Assembly: GCA_025084515.1 (NCBI GenBank)
Contig: JAJAGP010001685.1
Span: forward strand, 104,895 to 168,894
Direction of reading: 5' to 3'
DNA: 64,000 nucleotides
From: Ancistrus triradiatus
Taxonomy: Eukaryota; Chordata; Actinopteri; Siluriformes; Loricariidae
The notes under the pieces are model-generated. The model saw nothing but the letters and a program-made list of their open reading frames with translations. It did not search any database and was not told the origin of the DNA. Both the position numbers and the translations under genes were made by a program. Positions 35,150 to 45,661 of this stretch are shown here, piece by piece. Numbering within the stretch: the first letter of the stretch is position 1; each line of letters starts with the position of its first letter.

Positions 35150-35670
35150 ATGAAAGAAAGACAGAAAGGTGACTTTGAACGTGGTATGGTTGTTGGTGCT
35201 GAGTATCTCCTGGGATTCTTAGACACAGTTCTGGGATTCTTAGAACATTTCTAAGACACATCTCTAGGGTTTACAGAGAAAGGTCGGAAGAAGAGGAAAT
35301 ATCTAGTGAGGGCAATTCTCTGGGTGAAAATGCCTTTCTGGTAGAGTGGCGGGAACAGCAACCCAAAAAAACACTAGTTACAGCCGAGGTGTGCAGAATA
35401 GCAACAAACAACCTTGAAGCAGTTGGGCTACAGCAGCAGAAGACAACACCTGTCAGACTATAATTGGATTAGCCTCACCAAAATTGGGCGTTCGGATTAT
35501 AGGTCAGAATTTGGCATAAACAGCATGACAGCATGGATCCTGCCTTGTATTAACAGTTCAGGGTATTTTCTTGGCACACTTTGGGTCCCTTAATACCAGC
35601 TGAGCATTGTTTAAACCCCACAGCCTGAGTACTGTTGCTGACTGTGTGCATCCCTTTATGCCATCAGTGC
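35150..35670 (+). pseudogene. Decayed Tc1/mariner-type element
   Basis: Ordered landmarks of a known fish element are GACTTTGAACGTGGTATGG, AATATCTAGTGAGGGCAATT, TCAGAATTTGGCATAAACAG, CATGACAGCATGGATCCTGC, TATTTTCTTGGCACACTTTG and CCTTAATACCAGCTGAGCAT. Large parts are missing and no frame survives. A shorter piece of the same family lies at 13.1 kb. Confidence 0.75.
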
Positions 35671-37630
35671 ACAGAAGCAAGTCAAGTAAATGCAGCTAAC
35701 TTAAGGAAGTTAAACAGCCTTCCTACATAAAACCACAAGGTAGTCCTTTTTAAACTAATCTTCTTTCCAGTATATTATCTAAACTGGAAAGTCATACTCC
35801 ACAAACTCTAGACTACAGCACCACTGCTGGACGGGGCATATAGTCGTGTTTAAGGCAGATGATTACTAATATTGGCAGGAGTTTGCATCATCCTCAGACA
35901 TCCTGTCTGATATGGAGAGATATCTGTAGGTGTGATATCATCCACTCACTATAAGCTCTACGATACTATTATTTGGGAAAACAAGTAAAACAAAACAATG
36001 TGCTGTACAGACAGTCAGTGCAGTTTTCCTCTAGAATTGTGTTGCAAATGCTCAGCTTTCAAGTCATCTTCTCTTGTGGCTGTATGAATCTTACCAGAGC
36101 TGAACGGGTCAGCGACCTTTCCCTCCATCAGTCGTCGATATCCTTCGTCTTTTCACTCTTTTACTCCAGCTTATAGTTTTGCTCTCCCCATTGCTTTATG
36201 ATATGATCTTAAAACATCGCACAACAGATCGCGGAATGTGGAAGCCAGGTCACGTGACTAACCTGTGGTTTATTTCATACTCGCAGTGCAACACAGGAAG
36301 CAGCACTTATGAGTAAGGCAGAGCGGAAAGAGCTCTGTGGTCATAAGTGCTCGATTGAAGGGTGCCACCGTATCACTTTAGTTTGCTTCTCTTTACTTCG
36401 ACCTCTTCTTGGCAAGGGTTTACTACTGATCTAGGGTTCGTCCTGCACGACAGATTGGTTGCACGCAGACTTTTAGAGGTGCCCTTTCGTCTGACCTGTA
36501 TAGCAGTCGTATTTATTTGGTCTTCTGGTGGCTCAAGGAGCACCAAGTGCACGTCTTGAATGCCAGAAATGTTTTGGCACAGCACAGCCATCTTTGTGCC
36601 CCATATTAATGTTACACTTCGACTCCAGTCTCAGATACACACGGCACCATGATGTTCAACGGATAATTAGGGTGACAGCGATAACATGATTGCACCTAAG
36701 GAGTTAAAAAACAACGCCACACTGGATTTGTTTCAAGCTCTAAATGTTGTTCTTGGTTTTTCCTTTTCAAAGCAATCTACCAAAATTCTTCACCTGTTGT
36801 TCGGCTCATGCCCATCGCCAGCTATGATGTTGCAGAGGTCTGGACCCTGGTGATTTTTTTAAGAGATAAAGATAACACAAATGGATTTCAAAATGCAGTG
36901 ATTAAGAACTGCTCAGAGGAGATGAGTGCATGCTTAACTCAGTTTAGACTTGTTATTTAGTGTCTGCTGTGTGTGGGAGTTGTGAGTGAAGGCAGCAGGA
37001 CGAAAAAAGCACACTGCCCGATAAACGCAACAGAAGAACGTCCCATTCAAAACACCACAGACTTCCAGGGACGCTTGGACTTCAGTTGCTCCTGCCCCCT
37101 TTGTTTTTCATTGGTTTTGTTGTGTATTTTCTATTTTGCTTATGTTCATAGTGATTTGACATCTTCCTTACCTACCCATGTGTTTTCGTTTCATGACCTT
37201 CCCATTTTGTTTATAATTCCAAAATTTTAGACACAATGGACTGGAAACAACCAGCACTTTTGCCACACTAAGTTTTGGCTTTCCTTTTCATTTTTTTTTA
37301 TCAATTATCCAGGTCCAACAGCTCGTTAAGGTTTGTAAGCTTTTGACTGCAGACCCATGTGCATTTTTAGACTTAAAATTTGTCCGTGTTTGTTTTTGAA
37401 AGGCCTTTACTTTTCCTTCCTTCATTTGACCTGGATAAAATATGCCATTAAATATAATAATATATAGACTGTAGTCAATGAAAGAGAAAACATTATGATG
37501 AGTATAATAAAACAGAATATAAAACTATACAGTATAAGACAGTAGTTTATATATAATAAATCAAATAATATTGTATTGTGGCATCCACAGTCAACTGGAG
37601 GAGGGCAGGGGGCGCTGTTGTCCTCTGATG
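35671..37630. other. Intergenic region, no gene seen
   Basis: No exon, RNA gene or clear element was recognised. The GIMAP-like first exon or promoter could be here on the minus strand; no TATA-plus-donor arrangement stood out. Confidence 0.35.
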
Positions 37631-37634
37631 AGGT

Positions 37635-38345
37635 CTGAGTAACGGTATGAGGACTGGAACTGGTGCTGGAAAATATCTTAGTGTGAGGACTTGAACTGAA
37701 ACCAGAACATCTTAGTGTGAGGACTGATATTCTGATACCAGTTCCAGTCCTCACACTAAGACGTTCTGGTACCAGTTCCAGTTCTCACACTAAGACGCTC
37801 TGGTACCAGTTCCTTAGTGTGAGGACTGGAACTGGTACCAGAACGTCTTAGTGTGAGGACTTTAACTGGTACCAGAGCGTCTTAGTGTGAGGACTGATAT
37901 TCTGATACCAGTTCCAGTCCTCACATTCAGATGTTCTGGTACCAGTTCCAGTCCTCACACTAAGGAACTGGTACCAGAACGTCTTAGTGTGAGACTGGAA
38001 CTGGTACCAGAACATCTGAATGTGAGGACTGGAACTGGTATCAGAATATCAGTCCTCACACTAAGACGCTCTGGTACCAGTTCCTTAGTGTGAGGACTTT
38101 AACTGGTACCAGAACGTCTTAGTGTGAGGACTGATATTCTGATACCAGTTCCAGTCCTCACATTGAGATGTTCTGGTACCAGTTCCAGTCCTCACACTAA
38201 GGAACTGGTACCAGAACATCTTAGTGTGAGGACTGATATTCTGATACCAGTTCCAGTCCTCACATTAAGATGTTCTGGTTCCAGTTTCAGTCCTCTCACT
38301 AAGGAACTGGTACCAGAACATCTTAGTGTGAGGATCGGAAGGTCA
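37635..38345. repeat. Minisatellite with units in both orientations, rich in CTGGTACCAG
   Basis: The unit is about 34 bp, TTAGTGTGAGGACTGGAACT followed by GGTACCAGAACGTC. It occurs both directly and as its reverse complement (GACGTTCTGGTACCAG, then TTCCAGTCCTCACACTAA), alternating over about 700 bp. The core CTGGTACCAG is itself a 10 bp perfect palindrome and GGTACC occurs roughly a dozen times. Variants substitute ATATTCTGATACCAG. Neighbouring units can pair as hairpins. Any open frames (RTDILIPVPVLT) are by-products. Confidence 0.93.
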
Positions 38346-39355
38346 ACTGGTGATTGATTTAATTTAGAATTTTCTCAGCGGTGCTGTTTATTGTTATTTT
38401 AAGTCAATTAAAAGCTTTTTGAACCTTTTAAAATGTATAATACTTAAAAAGCATTGGGTCAAGACTACGATACAATGTTAAGCAGAACCAGTGAATGTTT
38501 GACGCCACCTGGTGGTAGCATACTGCAATCGCTTGTGTGTCATGGGAATTCGGCTGAATGCTGCTTTTAGGAGACTTTTCCTCACAAGGAAACAGCTCGT
38601 TTTCGAACTGTTGTGCAGTCTAACGAAAAATAATCTAATTTATTACAGTATGTACGATATTTTAGGGAAGCCACTAATCCTTTGTGGCTATAAAGCAGCA
38701 AAACGACATGCCATGAGGTTCTGGTGCTGCTGAACATGGTACAGATTAGATCATGTTTGTGACTCAGTTTTTCCTGGGTCTCCAGAACTGGTCTGGACAA
38801 AAGAGTTCTGTTTCTCGGGGTTAACGGAGAAAGTGAGGTGTTCTAAACTGCAGCCTGTACGAGGATTAAACTAAATGTTTCACAATATTTAATGTTAATT
38901 CAGTGAAATGACAAAACTACTCTCCATTTGCACTCTTTTTTAGAGTCTGCTGTCTCAGGATCTTAAGCAATGCTGTTGTTTGTTGTTTTTGTTAGTATTT
39001 TTGTAATGAAAACTGTCTTTTCTAACCCTTGTTTGTCTAGACAGGAGAAATGTGCGTGGCACATTCCTCACCTCTTTATTTCGTCACCTAAAAGACACCA
39101 CACACGGCGAACTTGCCTGCGTTTCGCTGCATGTTGTTATTTTGTACGCCATTAAATTCTTGTTTCCTGTAGAAGAACAGTCTCACAATTGCACGTTACG
39201 TTAGCACAATTTGCGCTGCATACTCGTGTTATTTCACACATACACACACTTGCACACAACAGCACACTAATGAAACTAATCAAAAGTGGCACACCCACAC
39301 ACTGTCTGGTTTCGCAATACACACAAACACACATGATGCACACATGGTGGGCTGC
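38346..39355. other. Intergenic region upstream of the candidate F13A1 promoter
   Basis: No coding feature was seen. A CA-rich patch (39230-39345) precedes the TATA-like sequence. Confidence 0.4.
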
Positions 39356-39360
39356 TCCTC

Positions 39361-39370
39361 TGTATATAAG
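39361..39370 (+). promoter_or_regulatory. Candidate TATA box of the F13A1-like gene
   Basis: TGTATATAAG is followed about 30 bp on by a GA-rich start region and, about 100 bp on, by a splice donor (GTTAGT at 39470). It is the nearest such arrangement upstream of the F13A1-like coding exons on the plus strand. The assignment is inferred from layout. Confidence 0.4.
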
Positions 39371-39391
39371 TGGAAGTGGGAAAGTTTAGAG

Positions 39392-39469
39392 ATCCTGCCT
39401 GCCAGAGGATCCTGAAGTGTGTGTAGACTCTTGAGACGTCTCCAGAATCTCCAGCAACAAACACAGCAG
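39392..39469 (+). other. Candidate untranslated first exon of the F13A1-like gene
   Basis: A short segment ends ACAAACACAGCAG|GTTAGT, a plausible donor. F13A1 in human has a noncoding first exon and its ATG in exon 2; the ATG exon here is preceded by an acceptor-like TTCATGTAG (45614-45622). If correct, intron 1 is about 6.1 kb and contains the L2 relic and a Tc1 copy. Transcript evidence is lacking. Confidence 0.35.
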
Positions 39470-39799
39470 GTTAGTAACAGACCAGCATTAAAACGTACCA
39501 CGTTACTGACTTTACTCTGCTTATCAAACGCCAAGATAAGGTTAAACACTATGATAAGACTTGTGTTTTGTGTTTTTGTATTTTTGTGTTCCATGAACAA
39601 CATAAATGTCACGTGAACTTGGTGTATGGACATTTAAAAAGTTTCTAAGGGCTTACTGGCATGATTTTGTAGCCTTGCATTCAAGTTGTTACATCTGCTT
39701 ACAAGCATTATTGAATTACTGACCTCCAAACTCACTTTTTAAATGTCTTCATAACTTGGTAAAAATGCACAACTAACCAAAAGCAGGAAAGTAATTAGC

Positions 39800-41973
39800 A
39801 AGTGCTATTTTACTGATGATTTTAAGACTACTTTCTCAGATCTGTTTGCCTTAACCTTCCCTGTCACTGGGGCTGACTGTGATAGCCTAGTTGGAAATTT
39901 CACCACCATAATTAGTGATTGCACTAACATTCTGGTGCCACTAAGAACTACATGTGGGCCATGCATTAATAAAGCCCCATGGACACAATCAACCACCATA
40001 ATTAAGTTAAAGAGAGAATGCAGACCTGCTGAAAGAAAATGGAGACAGACTAAACTCACTATTCATTATGCAAAAAATGACCTTAAACAGCTCAACAGCT
40101 AACTTAAGAGTGCAAGGTCAGAGTATTTCTCTAGCCTCATCAACAATCCTCAAATGAAAAATGTGAAGAATTTGCTGATTTCTTTGGTTCAAAAATATGT
40201 TCCATTAGAGAAGGCATTGTCAGTAGCAGCCTCCTGCCCCTGGTACACTTGGCTCACAGCAAGGCAGTAAGTAATTTGACAGCCTTTGCACCAGTTAGTC
40301 GTGCAACACTCACTCAAGTGATCTCACGTCTGAATAACACCAGCTGCCCTTTCAACCCTCTACCTACTAAATATTTCAAAGAATTATCTGATCTATTCTC
40401 TGATGCTGTTTGGAACGTTGTTATTCAGTCACTACAACAAGGAATCTACCCCCAGAGTCTGCTGTTATTAGTCCTCTTCTTAAGAAGAGCAATCTTAACC
40501 CGTCCATTATTGGAAATTACAGACCAATTTCTAATATTCCTTTTCTGGGTAATATCATTGAAAAGGCGGTATCTATTCATCTGGGTGACTATCTCCAGTC
40601 AAACCACATACCTGAAGCTTCAATCTGGCTTTTGGGCCGATCACAGCACAGAAACAGCACTCATTAAAGACTTAAATGATCTTAAAATTAATGAAGATGC
40701 TGGTGATACATCTATATTAGTTCTATTAGACCTTAGTGCAGCCTTTGACACTGTTGATCATGAGATTTTGCTTAACCGCCTACACTATTGGGTCGGTCTC
40801 ACTGGCTCAGCACTAAACTGATCCCAGTCCTATTTGAGTAGCCGTGAATACTATGTTACACTTGGAAACTCCTCATCCAAGCATCACCATTTGTCATGTG
40901 GAGTGCCACAAGGCTCTATTGTAGTACCAATGCTGTTTAATCTTTACATGCTATCACTGGACAGAATAATTAACAAATGTAATATTTACTTTCATCAGTA
41001 TGCGGTTGACCAGATGTATATGTCCTTAGCTTCTGACCCTCGTCGATCTATCAACACCCTGCTTCAGTGTCTAGATGATATTAACTCCTGGATGTGCCAT
41101 AATGTTCTGCAGCTAAATAAGGATAAAACTGAAATAATTGTTATTGGTAATGGTGAAGTGAAGGCAGAGGCACTGACATGGTTAAAATCCTGTTCTTTAG
41201 ACTCACAAAGCACGGTCACAAACCTGGGGGTCACTTTCAACAGTGATCTTAGTTTTAAGATCCATATTAGCAATGTTTGTAAAACTGCATTCTTCCACCT
41301 CAGAAATATCTCCAGGGTGTGTAACATGCTCTCAATGGCTGACAGTGAGAAACTTATACATGCTTTTATATAATCATGCCTGGATTATTGTAATGCTCTT
41401 CCTTCTGACCTACCAAAGAGCTCCATTTCCAACCTACAGAGGGAGCAAAATGCTGCAGCAAGAATCCTGACTGGTAAAAATATGAGGGATCCCATCACAC
41501 CGTCCTCAAACAGCTACAGTGGTTACCAGTATCATTTAGAATTGATTTTAAGATTCTTTTACTGGTTTTTAAATGCCTCCATGGTTTGGCTCCCCAGTAC
41601 CTCAGTGATATGATTGTTAGGTACGTTCCACCGAGGGCCCTCAGATCAGCTAACAGGAACATGCTGGTCGTACCGACCACCCGGCACCACGCCTTTTCTT
41701 ATTACTGTCCCAACCTTTGGAACTCTCTTCCTGATGACCTGAGGGCTCTGGACCATCGCAACACATTTAAGAGGAGGGTTAAGACACAGGTTCAGGTTGG
41801 CTTTTGCTGATGTTTTATCTGTGTTTTGGATTTTATATCAACTTTTATTGTCTCCTCATTTTCAAATGTTTCTATTTTATTTCATTCTACTGTTTTATTG
41901 TTCTTTTATGTATTCTTTTGTTTTTACTTTTGTTTGTGCAAAGCACTTTGTAAAGCGTTGATTGAAAAAGTGC

Positions 41974-42004
<31 letters not shown>

Positions 42005-42025
42005 CATTATTATCATTATTATAAA
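39800..42025 (+). pseudogene. L2-type LINE relic with reverse transcriptase
   Basis: The plus strand reads through a broken polymerase: upstream connection region (ENADLLKENGDR in pieces), palm block LDLSAAFDTVDHEILLNRL (about 40725-40785), YLSSREYYVTLG, CGVPQGSIV, then QYAVD where the active YADD is expected. Next come LQLNKDKTEIIVIG, LGVTFNSDLSFKIHI, a C-terminal block with SCLDYCNALPSDLPK and the ending NSLPDDLRALDHRNTFKRR. Stops and frameshifts separate the pieces. The 3' end TTTGTAAAGCGTTGATTGAA is followed by (ATT)n at about 41968-42023, typical for L2 insertions. The YAVD change and the stops make it inactive. Confidence 0.92.
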
Positions 42026-44030
42026 AGCATCTTAAAAATGCAAACCCCTGCACTAGTAGATCCACAAGTAAAGTCATTTATATCAACAAGTAACTCTATG
42101 CTCAAACTGTGTGCTTTCTAAATGTTTGCATTGATTTCACTCTACCAGTAAAACTACATACAGGTACTGCTACGTCCTGCAAATATGCAGCATGTTTTAA
42201 CAACGATGCTTAACTTTACAACAAAATGATTGAGCTTTCACGTCAAGTAGGAATGATCACAATTTGCTCCCTAGTCCTTGGTGAACAATCCAAGCCTTAA
42301 ACAATGTTCGTTTATCATTACAGTTTCAATTTAATATTATTTATAGAACACTTTTAAAAACACAAGTGTTCACCAAAATGCTTTCCAAAAAAACAATGGT
42401 AAAATGGAAGGTAAGAAAACCCATAAAAACTCTATTTAAAAAAAAAACAGATTAACAAAACAACATGACACAAGACTCTTGTGCTGCTGTTACATAAAAA
42501 CAGGTTTTCTATTTAGCTTTAATTCAATTTGGTTTTAATACAAGCTACCCCAGCTGCCCTTGAAATGGCCCGACCTCCTTTCTGCTTAAGTCTGGACTGT
42601 GGAGCAGAAAGGACTAGCTGAGAAGATAAGCTTAAGGCTCTAAAGGCCTGATAGTCACAAAGACTATCCATTTAAAGCTTTAAAAACTGTCAAAACGTGG
42701 TAGTGTAATCATAAAACACACAAATGGCCAATGTTAAGATTATGGATACACCAATGTTGAATTTCTTGGGCCGATGAGATAAATCAAATTAGCGCATTGT
42801 TGTGGCCAATACCGATGTTTAAAAATCGATAATTTAACCTTACTGTATTCACAAGAAGTTGCAAACCATATATAATCCAGTATAATCCATATACTGTATG
42901 AACTGCTGTTAAAACCTGCATCCGTAATGTAATTTTACATTGCAAAAAACCAGATAAATCAGACGTGGCATTTTATTTTCTGTCCTAACTAAGAATCTGC
43001 TTTTAGCTGTTAACTGGTATAGGCAGCAACAAGAACAATTAAGTGTGGAAGAAAGATTACGACTGAGACGCTCCAAGAAAGAAAAGTTTTACTTTTAACA
43101 CTTAAGCCCATTTAAAAGCAAGTACCTTTGTACTTTTTCTCAAATAGAAGCTTAAACAGAGAACTTCTACTTTTACCAGAGCAAAATCTACTGGCATGAT
43201 CTCTAATTTTACTTAATTATATAACTTCTGTACTTGATCCACCTCCGAATATAGTACATCTTTTTCCAGATATATACTTTGTCTGCTTAAAATAAGTGTG
43301 TAATTATGTTGTTTTAGCCACAAGCCCCTCTAAAAGTCATGTCTCTTACACCCAAAACGAGTCGTACAGTTTAATTCTGGCTATTGGATGTAAGGGTTAG
43401 GCGTAGCTACAGTAATACACGAGTCAGTAGTAATATGTGCCAGTTTATGTGTGTTCACAACCACTAACACGTTCTCGTAGGAAAACATTTCAGCCCTGAT
43501 ACATATTTTCTTCACCCTGTCCCAAATCTGGCGAGCGTAACCCTGGAAAATGTGGCATCAGCAGCTTTGTGTTGTGCAGATGTTCTTCAGGAGGAACAGA
43601 GCATGTACAGTGTTTGGGATGACTCACCGTTCCGGGGGGGTTTGTGAGGTGCCAGTGTGGTCAGCACATTGCTGCTTTTTCACTTACACTCACCCGTTAT
43701 GTAACAAAGTGTCATTTATGTAAGAAACGTCTGACTTAATCAGTGTGTCGTTCTTAATGAAGGTCTAATTGAGAACAGATGCTGCGTATTTAATCTGCAG
43801 AAACTCACCTGCAGTAAAGAGTTATGTTTGATAGGCAGCAACCAAGAGAGCCTAAAATAAACTTTATGCAGCTGCATTAGGTTTGCGATCCAATCATTTG
43901 GTCCGAATCACAAACAAACTTTCTTACAGAAATTAGAAAGGACAGACTGCTACAAAACTCAGCATGCAGTTCTGTTTCAGGCAGAAATGTAAATGGTTAC
44001 AGCTGTAGTCTGATTAGACACTGGGTCTTA
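42026..44030. other. Intergenic or intronic region, no gene seen
   Basis: It is AT-rich. A LINE 3'-end-like piece lies at about 42330-42400 (TTTATAGAACACTTTTAAAA). No exon was recognised. Confidence 0.4.
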
Positions 44031-44034
44031 CCAC

Positions 44035-44945
44035 AAGAGGGTGTAAAAGTGCTTCTCCTATAGCACAGCCCTATAAAAAGGCTCTTAGAGGACACTTTTG
44101 GGTAATGTACCTCTTGGTTAGAGGTACCCAGTTTTTTCCAGTCGACAGACTTTGAGAGGGGCAAATCACTGGACTGAGCGAAGCAAGAGGGTAATTTTGG
44201 TGAATTGCCTGAATTGTTTGATCCACCGACAAGCACGAGCAGCTCCTGCAGTTTGGTTATCCACCATTTAGACACAGGGGGCACCTTCACTACACACCCT
44301 TGTCTCTGCCCGGACCATTTCCAGATGCTAAAGGAAATTTGTCATCACGGCACCCATTGACAGCCAGCCACCATCACCTTCGTTAGCAGCAGTTTTGTGA
44401 AGGAGAAACCTCTACTGCTACGGACTCAACCCGTATCATCTTTCTTGATGAATCCAGGTTCTGTTTGGGAACCGATGATGGTCGGGTTCGAGTATGGAGG
44501 CCTCGTGGTGAGTGCTTCAATCCTGCCTTTGCTGTGGAGCGACACACTGCCCCAACTGCTGGTGTGATGATCTGGTGAGCCATCGCATACAAGAGTTGGC
44601 TACTCCTAGTAGTGATACGAGGGACACTAACAACTCAGTAATATGTGCAGGACATCCTGAAGCCACATGTGTTGCTTCTCATGGCAGGGCTTTCAACTAG
44701 CATTTTTCAGCAGCAAGGGTTTCCCAGGAATGTCTTCGCTAGATTGTAACACTTCCTTTTCCTGTCTGGTTGTCAGACTTATCTCCAATCGAGCATTTAT
44801 GGGACCAGCTATGAGTGTGCAGGATCTACAGGCCCAGTTGTAACATCTGTGGTCAAATGTGCCACAGGATACCATACAGAACCTGTATGCCTCCATGCTC
44901 AACCGTATCTCATGTTGTATCCAGGCTAGAGGCATCCTAACAGGG
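44035..44945 (+). pseudogene. Tc1-like transposase relic (separate family)
   Basis: The plus strand decodes in pieces to Tc1 transposase: IFLDESRFCLGTDDGRVRV and WRPRGECFNPAFAVERHTA surround the second catalytic-Asp region, then GVMIW. Further on come QDILKPHVL, FQQQGFPRNVF and a late block with LQSSIYGTS. The upstream part (44150-44400) has the helix-turn-helix region in decayed form. Several stops break the frame. It differs clearly from the other Tc1 families in the window. Confidence 0.8.
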
Positions 44946-45661
44946 GCCTCCTTTCATTTCAATTGTACAGTTCCATTACACTCATACATATAAAGATTTA
45001 TTCAATTCCAACAGGTCCTTCTTGGTGAGTTAGTATGACCACATTTATATAAGTATAAATATTTATTATATTGTGCATTGTTGTTATATATAACTTACAC
45101 CAGCGGTAACTTGCATGCCACCCACTATAAATATTGTTTAGTTGCTGCCTGTGGCTTTTCCCACCAGGAACTGAAAGTAATTCACTCTTACTTGGGCGTT
45201 TATGCTGACTCAGATTTCAGGCTAAGTTGGTCTGAGTTGATTAAGGCCAAACAACAGATGTGGCTTCCCTAATAAAATTTATGACTGGTTTATAATACTT
45301 TTTGATTGTATTTCACTGAAATATAAAAGCTTTTAATGGTTTAATCCTATCAGATGACGAGGACTAAATATGAAAGACACACACAAGATACAAGTGGCTT
45401 CAAATGCAGAAATGATTGGCTGTAACTGAGGGAGGTGAGGTTGGTCGAGGGATTATCCCCTGGTAACCCCTACCCTGTCCTGCAAAGGACTGGCATTCCA
45501 TCCAGGGCACGCTTACACCTACACAATGTGTCCTTTCGACTTAGGTGCCACCCTGACCAGGGTTAAAATGTGAGAAAAGGCGTTTTATGTTTTATGTATT
45601 ATTATTATTTTAACTTCATGTAGGTTTCTGAGTGTAAGCCGGACCTCCCAGTACACCAGCC

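Noticed and set aside
37635..38345. CRISPR-like look of regularly spaced palindromic repeats
   Set aside because: There are no unique spacers of constant length, units occur in both orientations, and the context is a vertebrate genome. It is a minisatellite.
40249..41810. Reverse transcriptase as a possible domesticated host gene
   Set aside because: Stops and frameshifts separate the blocks, the active YADD is changed to YAVD, and an ATT tail typical of an L2 insertion follows.
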